A DNA stretch of 64,000 nucleotides from Apium graveolens (Eukaryota; Streptophyta; Magnoliopsida; Apiales; Apiaceae), in NCBI RefSeq assembly GCF_009905375.1, contig NC_133647.1, forward strand, positions 80,318,442 to 80,382,441. The letters run 5' to 3'. Position numbers and translations under genes: made by a program. The notes beneath the pieces were generated by a model, which saw only the letters and a program-made list of their open reading frames with translations, was not told the origin of the DNA and did not search any database. Of this stretch, positions 24,067 to 35,400 are shown in pieces (positions within the stretch are counted from its first letter, which is position 1; each line of letters opens with the position of its first letter).

Positions 24067-24979
24067 CCCTCTTCTACATCATCTCATTACTCATATATCA
24101 TTTACTTTCATATTCATCTTCAAGGTACAATCTTTACTCTATTTACTTTTACCCCTTTTTGTACTTTTCAATTTTCTACTTTAATTACTTGTGAAGTTTG
24201 GTTTTTTATTCTGATTAAATTATGTTTATGTGTCATTTTATGGGGCTTATGTTGATTTTGTTATCTGGGGTTGTATTATATTTGCTGATTTTATGTAAAA
24301 ATGATGGCTTTTTTAAAATCTAAAAATAAAAATCAAGAAAGATTGTAGTTTTATTGTTTGATGGGTTTGGCCCTTTTTGGTTGTTTTGGAAATTGGCTTC
24401 ATTGGATTGATAGGGTGATAGTTTCGGGTTTTCGGTTGTGTATGTTGTCAAATTGGTAGCATTATGAAACTTGCATTTTAATTTTGTTCTGTTTGCACTT
24501 TTTAAGCTCTTAAATTTGCTAAAAATTGATATAAGCTTAAAGGAATACAATTTTAACTAATAATTTAGTCTGGGTCTTATTCGTGTTTTTACGCAGTTTG
24601 TTTTGTAAAATTGAGCTGGGTTTTGGTTGTGTTGGGACCTTCTCACCCCTAAGAATTGTGTAATAGGCGGGACTAACGAAATACTTTGTTCTTGGATTTG
24701 AAAATGGCATGTTAAACGTTTGATATTTTTAGTAATTTTGATCAAGATTTATGATCACAATAGCTATACTTTTACAACTGTTCCACATTAGATCGTCCTA
24801 ATATTGGAATTGACCATAGTGTGCAGCACATATTCATCTTAAGAAGGTGAAGTATTTTTTGATGAAACTATCATTATTATAGTATATCTGTATGCTGAGG
24901 CGAAGCCACACAGTAACCAAGGTTACCAATGGTGTTTTCTGAATAAAATAAGTTACTGTTTAAAGTTTTCAGTTCTGAT

Positions 24980-25045
24980 TGTTGATCTGGTCTAAGGTGT
25001 AGTATTGTTGATTGTTGATTGTCTAGGGTTCAAGTCCCCGGTAAA
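24980..25045 (+). repeat. tRNA-like promoter boxes, possible SINE head
   Basis: A box A-like TGGTCTAAGGTG near 24987 and a strong box B-like GGGTTCAAGTCCCC near 25026 are spaced as in tRNA genes. No cloverleaf could be built, so a SINE fragment is more likely than a tRNA. An 11-G run follows at 25126-25136. It lies in the 5' UTR intron of the SWIM gene. Confidence 0.35.
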
Positions 25046-25343
25046 AATTTTATGTACTTGTACGTGCCACCTATTTGTGAATTTGAAATTGCCATGTTTG
25101 CACAGGGCATTACTTTCTTTATTGTGGGGGGGGGGGAGAGGTGGGGGTTTTCAAATCTTGCTATCGACTTTTGTCGTACCTGGGAGTATTTCCTCCTCCA
25201 CAGTCTGTTTGCACTTTATAAGCTCTTATTTATTCTTTAAAACACCTGGACTCAGGTCTCCCTGGTACCTGCCACATGGAAATGCTAGAAATTCATGCGT
25301 ACCCTTCTTAAACTTTGTATAACAATTCAAATTTTTTATGTAG

Positions 25344-27710
25344 ATGGCCAGATGGGATGAAATCATGTCCCTTCCCGTGCAGAACCCTCCAATCTTGGAT
25401 TTTTCCTCTTCTGATCTTGTGTGGTCGAAGGTGGAGGGTTGGCGTGACAACATAGATAGAGTAGCTCGGATTCCCTTTGCAAGACTGAATAATTTTTTGA
25501 GTGGCGAATCATCTAGAAAAGAGTGCCCAACAAAATTTCATCGCGAGGCAAGGAGGGTGCGCCCTCCTGAGACGACCTACAAGCCTAAAGTTGATGGAGT
25601 TCAGGAGTACATTCTGTAAGTCTTGGATCTTCGGTTAATCATTTTTTTGAGATCTTACATCTATACTTCAACTGTATTTCTGAGGTGAAATGATTTTTAC
25701 GACACTGTAGGTATTGGTGTTCTTTTGGGCCTGATGACCATCGAAAAGGTGGCATTGTTAGACCTAGTAGGAAATCATACGTCACCAAAAAGAAATCTGC
25801 TGGGCGTCCAAATACTAAGAGAGGCTGTACATGCCATTTTATCGTGAAGCGTTTAATTGCTGAACCATCAGTAGCACTAATTATATATAACCAAGACAAA
25901 CACATTGATAAGAAAGGTTCACCATGTCATGGCCCACAGGACAAAAAATCTGCTGGAACTCGTGCAATGTATGCTCCTTGCATCTCAGAAGACCTTCGGC
26001 TCCGTGTCTTGTCCCTTCTACATGTTGGGGTCTCAGTAGAAACCATAATGCAACGACACAATGAATATGTTGAGAAGCAAGGAGGTCCAAGTAACCGTGA
26101 TGACCTTCTAAATCACAGGTTTGTTCGCAGACAAGAAAGGAGTATAAGGCGTTCCACATATGAACTTGATGTGGATGACGCAGTGAGCATCAACTTGTGG
26201 GTTGAAAGCCATCAGAATCAAGTTTTCTTTTACGAGGATTTCTCTGATTCTAGTCCATTCATGTTAGGTATTCAAACAGAGTGGCAATTGCAACAAATGA
26301 TTCAATTTGGCAATTTCCGTCTCCTTGCTTCTGATTCAAGGTTTGGAACAAATAAGTTAAAGGTATGTTCTGCTCCTTATTTTTTATAACTGTTTCTGTT
26401 GTCAATGATGACGCAAGGACAAGGAGTACTTCCTTTTATTAATAATGTGGAATTCTGCAACTTAAAACAGTACCCAGTTCATAGTATTGTTGTCTTCAAC
26501 TCCGACAACAAGGCAATACCAGTTGCATGGATAATAGCACCAAAATTTGCATGCTCAGATGCACATAGATGGATGAGGGCTCTTTACAATAGAGTTTGCA
26601 CAAAAGACCCTACATGGAGACTTGCTGGTTTTATTGTGGATGATCCATTGATCGACATTTCTGCAATCAGGTAGGCTCTTGATCCCCTCATCCCTGAAAG
26701 TGCTTAAAATAAGATTCAGTCATTCAATATTCTTGATTTCTGTCTTTTCTCCATAATTTATCACGAACTTGCAATCTTAAAAAGCTGCATTTAATTGCTG
26801 TTAACTTTATATCCCTGAATCCTTATTACAGTATTTGTCATTATTCATTTATCCAGTGTATTATGCATAAATGAAACAAAAATTGACTGGTCCTTTCTTC
26901 TAAATTTCACTTGGAATCTATCTGATTACATCTCAAATATATTTCTATAATGAGAACAACTTTAATACTTAGATTAAACAATTTAAATGAGAGTTTGAAT
27001 AACAAAACTAGATAAGAATAAGAGACTTCTTCTATCTAGAGTTGAGAAGGGCCTGCATTGAGAACTAGATTGTTTTGTTTGAAGGAAATCATCGGTAACT
27101 GAAAATGACTGTAAAGGAAGTCTCTTAAAAATGCAAGTATAAAGTAATATAGTATAGCTATGTTGTTTAAGCTTTTGATGTCATAAGTTATAAATTCATA
27201 GAACTATACCTATGATTCATATGGTGGTCACACCACATAGTACCTAATACAGTGGTAAGTACATCAAACTACTTTTGGATTTTAATTTATTGTATATCCT
27301 GCAAACTATCGTCATATCGGAATATTTAATGTATACACTCATATGATGACCATGTGGGAAGAATCTGACAAATTCTTAAAAACCTAAACAAGGAGGCAAT
27401 TACAGGGAGCAAGCTACTACATTTTTATGACCTCTATATTCCTTTACTTTTCTGTTCTGGGTGATAATAAGTTAGGATAGCTGAGTATAGTAAAGTGTAG
27501 TAGTATGTGTTGTCTGCAGTATAGTATATATGATAGTATAGGTGCTGTGTTGTGCAAGCAGTATGGGTACTATATGTCATTAAGGGTAATTTTGTCTTTG
27601 CTGTTATGTGTTGTACTGGTCTATATAAGCCAGAGAACTGTTCTATTTGCATCATGTTGAATATATGAAAATGGCTTTGGCCACAATCTCTTTCTCCCTC
27701 TATAACTGAT

Positions 27711-27763
<53 letters not shown>

Positions 27764-29667
27764 GTTTCTTCTTCCCTATTCTGATCTCTCTCTTCTGATC
27801 TGTTTCTATCTCTCTAATCTCACTCTATCTACCTCTATTTCTCTTCTCTATCTGTTATTTGTTGTTTATATAAATAGAAAATACAAAAAATAGTCACAAA
27901 TCAGGTATGGAACTAATCAGTTCCTGACATAATATAGCTGCATCGTAACTAACTACAATTTAATTGCAGGGAAGTGTTCCAGTGCTCTGTATTGATATCC
28001 TTATGGAGGGTACGTCATGCGTGGCATAAAAACTTAATAAAGAAATGTCCTGAAATTGAGATGCGAGCTGAAATTTCAAGACAGCTGAGTCAGTCGATGC
28101 AACAAATCTGCAGAGGATCTGGAACTGTTGGTTTATTTGAACATATCATGGAAGATTTTGTTGATGCGTCAGAATTTGTGGATTACTTCAAGGCAGTTTG
28201 GTATCCTAGAATAGGTTAGCTGCACTAACTTCTCGACAAGGATTATTCTGGTATTGTTCTATAATTATTATTATTGTTATTTTTATTCATTTTGGTCAGT
28301 TTTGTGCACTATATGGTATCACTCAGCAACCAGTGTGATTATTAAACAATTTTGCCACTTCTTTAGTGGTTTCTTGCACTATTTTTATTGTTCACACAAC
28401 AGACTCGCTATCAATGTTTTTGTTTGTCTGGTTTTTAAAATTATGTATCCAATCAGTTGAAGAGATTGGGGTCGTTGCAGTGGGCTTGGGGATATGGTGT
28501 ATGCTATATTGATCCGGAAATAACTTAGTTTTATGCTACAACGTTCTTATCCTGCATGCAAACCGATTACGTTTTTCAAGCATATATTGTATAAAGATGT
28601 GCATTGTATGGGAATATTATTCTGTTGAAGCTATGTTTCCCCTCAATGTGTTAATGCTTTCATCTTTGAACTTTGACCCAGGGCTGTGGAAAACTGTGCT
28701 TAAAACTCTTCCACTTGCAAGCTATGAAAGCTGTGCAGCAATGGAGTTCTACCACAACCAATTGAAGCTAAGGTTGTATAATGAAAAAGAGCCTGATGGA
28801 TATTCACGTGCGGACTGGTTGATCGATAAGTTAAATACTAAAGTGCATTCTTACTTCTGGCTTGACGAGTATTCAGAGAAGGATGACTTTGCACGTTACA
28901 GGAAGGATGAATGGCTCAGCGGTCTTACAGCTTGGCGCAAATCATTGAAAATTCCTGACTCTTCTGTTGTTTTAGATAGTAATTATGCAAAGGTTTTTGA
29001 TCAAGGAGATCAAGATAAATTCTATACTGTTTGGAACCCAGGCTCTGAGTTTGGAATCTGTGATTGTCATTTGGCAAATTTGGGCAACCTGTGTGAGCAT
29101 GTACTGAAAGTTATCAGAGTACTGTCTGATAGAGGGCATACCATGTCATCAGCTAGCATGTCCAAGTATAGTCAGGCTTTGCTTAACATGCTATGCTGCC
29201 CTCATGATTCTTTGATCCGTGATCATGCTGTTTCTTTAGCAGTCTGGGTGCAGAAACAGTTGGCTGCACAAATAGGTCCAGAAAATAACCAGATTATGCT
29301 GGATTTGCAGGCCGCTGTGCCTTTGGCTTCTAGTGATGTGGCACATAACTTAATTGAGAACAATCACACAAATGAGAACGAAATATCTATTATGGAAACT
29401 GATTTTGTTGGATATGATGTGTCAAACAGTAATATCAATGATTCGGGTGGAGACTTGATTGGTCAAGTAGGTGAAAGAAGTGTCGCCATTGATCCATTTT
29501 CTGCCAATGTGGACAGATATAAAATAATTGAAAATAAGCTCGCAAATGAGAACATATCATCCAACAATGAAATTGATTGTTCATTGGCATTTTCGGATTG
29601 CATTGCTGATGAGTTGAGTGAAGACCTGATGAGAATGGCAGATGAGATTGACATCTGTGAGCTCTAA
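25344..29667 (+). CDS. SWIM zinc-finger protein, MULE transposase-like (5 coding exons)
   Basis: Coding exons are 25344-25615, 25711-26362, 26471-26670, 27970-28214 and 28682-29667. All introns are GT-AG and phases agree, giving 784 aa. The ATG follows directly on a splice acceptor (25342-25343). The protein resembles the Arabidopsis SWIM family member At1g60560, recalled from memory. It has an N-terminal conserved region, then a stretch like a MULE/FAR1 transposase core (LLASDSRFGTNKLK near residue 300 and FIVDDP near 362). The SWIM motif CDCHLANLGNLCEH is at residues 583-596 (CxCx8CxH), which binds zinc. The acidic C-terminus is probably disordered. Such proteins are thought to derive from transposases and to act in the nucleus; the exact role is unknown. 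Introns of 1.2 kb (5' UTR) and 1.3 kb (intron 3) are long. It appears intact. Confidence 0.85.
26671..27969 (+). other. Long intron of the SWIM gene
   Basis: This 1299-bp intron begins GTAGGC and ends TTGCAG. It is AT-rich and includes a TATA-like stretch (gtctatataagcc near 27618) followed by a pyrimidine-rich part. That resembles a solo LTR or promoter-bearing insertion, but no matching ends were found. Confidence 0.5.
27714..27761. repeat. (CT)n microsatellite
   Basis: About 48 bases of nearly pure CT repeat lie in the long intron of the SWIM gene, followed by more CT-rich sequence to about 27850. Confidence 0.95.
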
Positions 29668-30080
29668 TCAAATGTTATGATGCTAGTGAGACCCAAGCCC
29701 TTTGCTGAGCTGAAAATCAAGGAAACTGGTACCTCTTGAAAAACTAAGTTCACTTGTTTTTTTTATTGCATGCAAGGATTAGGGTCACACACTTATCATG
29801 ATAAGTTAAGATGTGAGAACTGATATAAGCTGACAAGACAGGGTTTTTACAAATGTTACAAGTTTTGACTCAATGCTTGGAAACGTTGATATAGAAGTTT
29901 GATTATTGTAAATATCTTATTCATGTTCTAAATATGAGCCATTTAATATAAATGTACATGAAGCATATTCCAGTTCCTTATAAATTAATGTTATTTGTGT
30001 AATAGATTTCGTATGAACTACATGTTGACTGACCAAGGTTGGGGACCTGGTATCACACCCTTTTACAGTCCCGTGGGAAG
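29668..30080 (+). other. 3' UTR and downstream flank of the SWIM gene
   Basis: No ORF was seen. AT-rich stretches suitable for poly(A) signals lie near 29930-29955 (aatataaatg), so the transcript probably ends in this area. Confidence 0.4.
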
Positions 30081-30330
30081 CAAGATTGGCGTAGAGGTGT
30101 GAGACTCCCCACTCTAGTGGGAGGCAAGTTCTTGGTTTTCAGGAGTTCGAATGGTCATATTATGTGCGCGTGAGTGTGTGTGTGTGTATATATCATGATG
30201 TGCCTACTGAGTTTTGGTACAATAATGTACTAATCAGAAAAATATCCAGGGCAAAGCACCCTTTTCACCTATTTGGGAGGCAATTCAGGGATTTGAACAA
30301 GGGTCAGGTGTGTGTGTGTGTGTGATTTTA
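30081..30330 (+). repeat. Possible tRNA-derived SINE with (TG)n runs
   Basis: A box A-like TGGCGTAGAGGTG near 30088 and a box B-like GAGTTCGAATGG near 30143 are spaced as in a tRNA-derived SINE head. (TG)n runs follow at about 30173-30187 and 30308-30323. No target duplication was found. Confidence 0.35.
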
Positions 30331-30518
30331 TATAAATATATAAATGCCGTACCTACTGGAAACTTGATTCCAAGTTCATATGAATAATGTTATTTTGAGC
30401 ATTACATTATTTGGGAAGATAACATGCAAGCCAGAAAGAAAAATAACCCTATGAGATCAATCATGCATGCATGAATCTGACCATTCTGTCTTTGTATCTT
30501 TTTATCTCTGCAATATCT

Positions 30519-30884
30519 CTAAAAACCATATGCAATCTTGTGACATTTTTCATTTATCCAACAAACCCCTCTCCTCAAATATGTCTTAACTTTCCCTTCC
30601 ATATCATAATATTTATATTTGATGATCCGCTTTCTTCTCTTCATGCCGCAAGATTCTAGCCATGGTTTCTTAGGTTTTTTAGATTTTGCAGGTCTAGCCC
30701 TGGGGTTATACATGACGTTATAGATTGCTGGTGTAGGCATCGAAAGATCTGGAAAAGGGTTAGATCGGACGACGAAAACATTGCTCCCATTGTAAGGCTT
30801 TCCATCATTGACATAAACGGTTTTTTCAGCAGTTTTAATATATGTTTGTTGAACCATGGAGTTGTTATCTGCCCCGACGCTCAT
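30519..30884 (-). CDS. DUF3511 domain protein
   Basis: A single-exon gene of 121 aa. The second half matches the plant-specific DUF3511 domain: a basic 'MKRRKRIIKYKYYDMEGKVK' core, then a 'YLRRG..WI..K' helix and the terminal IAYGF. The N-terminal half is variable, polar and Pro-rich, with a Lys-rich stretch (KSKKPKKP) ahead of the domain, so a nuclear location is possible. Length is normal for the family. The function of DUF3511 proteins is not established. ATG at 30884; stop TAG at 30519-30521. The gene faces the CBP60 gene head to head, with 1.5 kb between the start codons. Confidence 0.8.
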   Translation of the reverse strand: MSVGADNNSMVQQTYIKTAEKTVYVNDGKPYNGSNVFVVRSNPFPDLSMPTPAIYNVMYNPRARPAKSKKPKKPWLESCGMKRRKRIIKYKYYDMEGKVKTYLRRGVCWINEKCHKIAYGF

Positions 30885-30984
30885 TGCTTCCGAGGGATGG
30901 AAGGAAAATAGGGAGGAGAAGGGTTTGAAGGAGACAGGGAGGAGAAGAAGCTCGATGTTTCCTTTTTCTTCTTCATATTACGGC

Positions 30985-30994
30985 TATTTGTATA
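30985..30994 (-). promoter_or_regulatory. TATA box of the DUF3511 gene
   Basis: The minus strand reads TATACAAATA about 100 bases before the ATG. It is followed by a CT-rich leader (30895-30970), as usual for plant 5' UTRs. Confidence 0.5.
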
Positions 30995-31688
30995 ATGAAT
31001 ACGACGGGAAAACATGCTAAAGGGAGGTTGAGAATGTATATCAATTTGGCAATGCTAGTTATTTCAAAAACAAAATTTAAATAATATGGAATTAATACAA
31101 TATAAAATAAGCTACAATGACTTGACTGTTAGATATTTTGAATTATGCGGTCAAAATAATGACATAAAATATCTTGTAAAATAGCTCAATTGGCTATTTT
31201 ATCGAAAATCCTCGATATAGCAAGTATTTGTTATTTTTTTAAACACGAATCCCTCGGTGAAAATAACCAAATTTTGATATGATAAATTTTGGTACATTTA
31301 TTTTTATAAGATGTGCATTTGCAACAGAGCAACCTGTACCCATAGTAACAATCCTGCTTTATTACTAACAAACCTGCTTTATTACTTTCTTGATCGTCCT
31401 GTGAGATTCTTTTTATTCTCTTACGATATTTGAGTTGGATGAACACATCGCTTCTAAAGGTTTTTTTTTCTGGATAGATCGCCCCTAAAGGTTGAATCAG
31501 ACTGAGATTCCATAATCCTCAACTGCGTAAGAACATGTCATGGTCATGTCCAACTCCTTTCATCTTCAACCCACCATTTGCCCCCCTGAACATTCCAAGA
31601 AATAGCATCTCTCTCTCTCTCTCCAACAAACACACTCAAACCAGATGTGTACTTTTGTCAATCTTTGCTCACATTTAAGACAAAACAC
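30995..31688. promoter_or_regulatory. Shared upstream region of DUF3511 and CBP60
   Basis: Non-coding DNA between divergent genes. A (CT)n-rich patch (about 31605-31624) followed by 'ccaacaaacacactc' looks like a plant 5' UTR and may mark the CBP60 transcription start. No certain TATA box was picked for that side. Confidence 0.4.
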
Positions 31689-32091
31689 AATCTTAACCCC
31701 CCTCATTTTCCTAGAACGCAGGATAGACAATGACACTATCATTGTGTCTATATATGGATATGTACATGTAAATTTCAATGACTTTGCTGTGGAATACATA
31801 TGCTTCCAAGTCCACTTCATGGGGTCTCCTCACTCCACGCGCTTGTGTGCTTCCACCTTTGTGTTTCTTGCACCTTCCATCTACCTTCCTCGAGCTCCTC
31901 TTTTTCTTCTTCTTTATGCTCCACATTGTTTCATCTTAACTTACATTTTCATTATTTTAACTGCTAATGCATTTGCATATTAAATAAACATTGTGTGTGC
32001 TCGTTTTGTACCTTGATTTCCATCATTAGGCGGTTATTTAACTTATTGTACTTGATATATTTAATGTGTTTGTACTTTTTTAGTTGTGATA
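31689..32091 (+). repeat. Inverted duplication, arm A (upstream of CBP60)
   Basis: These 403 bases recur as the reverse complement at 32833-33235, also exactly 403 bases. Read side by side, the arms differ at one position (CTCGAG here, CTTGAG in arm B). The arm lies in the upstream region or 5' UTR of the CBP60 gene. The long ORFs that appear in both arms are the two copies of the same chance frames. Confidence 0.9.
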
Positions 32092-32424
32092 CATTCTATG
32101 TACTTTCAATATTGTTGTTAATTCCAAATAGTGAGATATAGTTAATCTAACTAAAAGAGGGTTGTTACTTATTTTCCTGCTGATTCTAAAGAATTTATTG
32201 ACTTTCTTGATTTTGTACATTTGTTTTTAAACTAATTTGCAGCTTCTATGTACTTTCTTCAAGTGGGGGTTTTTGTCATTTTATGTTTGTTTCGGGTTTC
32301 GGCTAGACATAATTGGTGTACTTTATAAGTGAGGAAGTTGTGGTGTTTTGGGTTAATTACTTGAGATCATTCATTTTTTATCGATTGTTGCTTCTTGAGC
32401 TGTTAACTCTCATTTTAGTTTGTG

Positions 32425-35400
32425 ATGGTTCCACCGAAACGACCTTGTGGTGTGCAGGGTGATGATGAGTCTAATGTTCCTCGATGTGATCCAAGAAAAC
32501 GGGTTCCAATGGCACGGTAGGCTGTCATTCTTTGTATTTGATTCATCTTTTTAAATTTGCTTGTCCCTTTTTAGTTAAGTATGTGGGCATGTTCTATGTG
32601 CAGTATATTTGGAGATGTTATGAGGGGAAGTTCACAGCATGAAATTGGGTCAAGTCTAGAACCTTTCTTTCGCAGAGTGGTAAGATTTCTATATGCTTAT
32701 GAAGTTAATATATATATATATAAATATATTTCTCTTTTTAAATAAATATAAATTATTTAGAAATGAGAAGTTAGCAACCTATGAATGAGAGTCCTAAACG
32801 GTATTGTTAAAAAAAGTACAATAAGTTAAATATATCACAACTAAAAAAGTACAAACACATTAAATATATCAAGTACAATAAGTTAAATAACCGCCTAATG
32901 ATGGAAATCAAGGTACAAAACGAGCACACACAATGTTTATTTAATATGCAAATGCATTAGCAGTTAAAATAATGAAAATGTAAGTTAAGATGAAACAATG
33001 TGGAGCATAAAGAAGAAGAAAAAGAGGAGCTTGAGGAAGGTAGATGGAAGGTGCAAGAAACACAAAGGTGGAAGCACACAAGCGCGTGGAGTGAGGAGAC
33101 CCCATGAAGTGGACTTGGAAGCATATGTATTCCACAGCAAAGTCATTGAAATTTACATGTACATATCCATATATAGACACAATGATAGTGTCATTGTCTA
33201 TCCTGCGTTCTAGGAAAATGAGGGGGGTTAAGATTTCTAACTTCTCATTCATAGGTTGCTAACTCTCATTCATATTTCTCTTTTTAACAATACCGTTTAG
33301 GACTCTCATTCATAGGTTGCTAACTTCTCATTTCTAAATAATTTTTAGTAAATTTGAGCTTTTTGTACGGACTGTACCTCAAATACCGTGTTCAAGTTTG
33401 AATGTCATAAAATTTGATGAAGTTCTTAACAGAACCATGTCTTGGTTTTCTGGGGTACAACAAATTAGCATAGCTTCACGACTCTATAAACACTCTTAAA
33501 TATATATGTAAAATCAACCATAATTAGCTCGTAATGGCACAAGTGCCTTTATCAGTTTAATTTTTTCATCATGATACCCTCAGTTCCCTTGTTGAATACA
33601 GAATTACTGTAGTATATGTCGATGTTTTCTACCTCTTTGATATTGTTGCTTTACTATATATATTCAGCACTTCATTAACTTGAGGGTGAAATTGGTTAGT
33701 GGATAATCATATCTGTTTTGATGTATCCTACTAATTGAAAAAACCAAAAATAGATGAAAAACATACTTTTCTACTCAATTGTCTCTAATGATTCCGTTAT
33801 TTGTTTCTAGGTGCGGGATGAGGTCAACCTCACAGTTCAACGCTTTTATCATTCATCTACAAGGTTTCATTCAATTATTTCATATGTTTTAAACATTAGG
33901 TCGTCTCAATATGGAGGATAAAGATATAATTATGATTTTTATTGGATTGGTCAATGACTCAATGTGATTGTGTTGGCATAAAATGTAGCTGACAGTGAAT
34001 GCTTATAAGCTCTAATCATAATCTGCCTTTTCGATAATTGGTTGGATTGTACTCTTCATATCCCGGCTACTTCAAAGTTTATTTAGATAGACTTAGCTTA
34101 CCTCAGATAGTGTGGAGGACCTAACTCTTGAATTTGAATTTACCTGCTCCCTTCCATCCAAATCTCCTTCATTTAAATTTAAATTTCAAAGTTTGGCTTT
34201 GTTATATATATTTACTTTTTCAATTGGAATATCCCTTAAAAAGATTTGAATAGTTTTCATGACCTTGGCAGTTTACTAAATTAGACATTGGAAATTTACT
34301 AAATTAAGTTTTCATGCAACCTATGTATTTAAAAATTTTCAGATGCACAGAACTATAGAACTTAAACTTGTTATTCTTCTTATATCTTGTCTTTATTTAC
34401 TGCATGTCTCATGAACTACCAATATACTTCTACAATTTGCAACAAAAGGAGGTAAATAGAAGATGATAATAATTAATTAAGAAATTCAAAACAAGAAAAT
34501 AGTTGTCTTCTTATTGTCAACTGCTTTAAGATCATTATGTTTTTATTTTTTACCAGATATAATTTTATAAGAAAATTATGACTACTATTTGTTCATGAAA
34601 TTTCTCGTGTCTTCCCTAATCTGTTAGTCTCTCTCCAATTATATTGTTTTACTAGAATATGTTACCTGATTTATCATATTCAAATCTCTTAGAGGCAGAG
34701 CCTGAATATTTATACAACAAAGGCCAGGCTTTTTTGTTTGTTAATTTAGTTGAACCATGACTGTTATTTTGAGGCATTTACCCAGAGTATGGTGCATATG
34801 AATTTTGTCAAGCTTGCTTATGTAAGTTTGCAACTGTCTGCATGTTTTTGGTAATATGGTAACATTGATCTGACTGCCCAAGTCTAACTGGATATATTGA
34901 TATTCTCTATTTAGTAAAGTCGACTGGTCAATGCGTCATCTTTTGCAGTTTTTGCTTCCATGTCACTGCAGATCAAGTTCAAGGGTCTGGCAATTGGTAT
35001 TTCAGCATAAGTTTCCCGATATTTTGTTCACTTGCACCAAGGTTGCGTCCACGGATGGTGAGCCTATCAAAGTAGTTTTAGTGGACCCTAGCTCTAAAAA
35101 GACAATTACTTCGGGACCTTTATCCTCAATGAAGATTGAGATTGTCGTTCTTAACGGTGATTTTGTTGCCGATGAAAGAGAGAACTGGACTGAGGAAGAT
35201 TTTAAGCACAATATCATACGAGAAAGAGAAGGGAAAAGACCGTTGGTGACAGGGGATCTTACAATAACCTTGCAGGATGGAGTTGCTAATCTGGATAACG
35301 TCTGCTTTACAGATAATTCATGTTGGACAAGATGTAGGAAGTTTAGGTTAGGGGCAAGGCTGCAAGGTGGTTCCCCTGAAGTCAGAGAGGCAAAAAGTGA

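Noticed and set aside
24980..25045. Functional tRNA gene
   Set aside because: Box A and B are present, but acceptor and anticodon stems cannot be paired, and no terminator follows at the right distance.
26399..26470. Residues before YPVHSIVV in the fourth SWIM exon
   Set aside because: The frame is open from 26399, but the family has YPVHS directly after NKLK, and an acceptor AG at 26469-26470 fits exactly.
28597..28681. Upstream extension of the last SWIM exon frame
   Set aside because: The frame is open here, but a splice acceptor at 28680-28681 restores the phase from exon 27970-28214 and fits the family alignment, so this is intron.
31645..31983. 112-aa ORF and its near-identical partner at 32941-33252 as a gene pair
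   Set aside because: They are the same chance frame seen in both arms of the inverted duplication; opposite-strand frames of 71 aa are duplicated in the same way.
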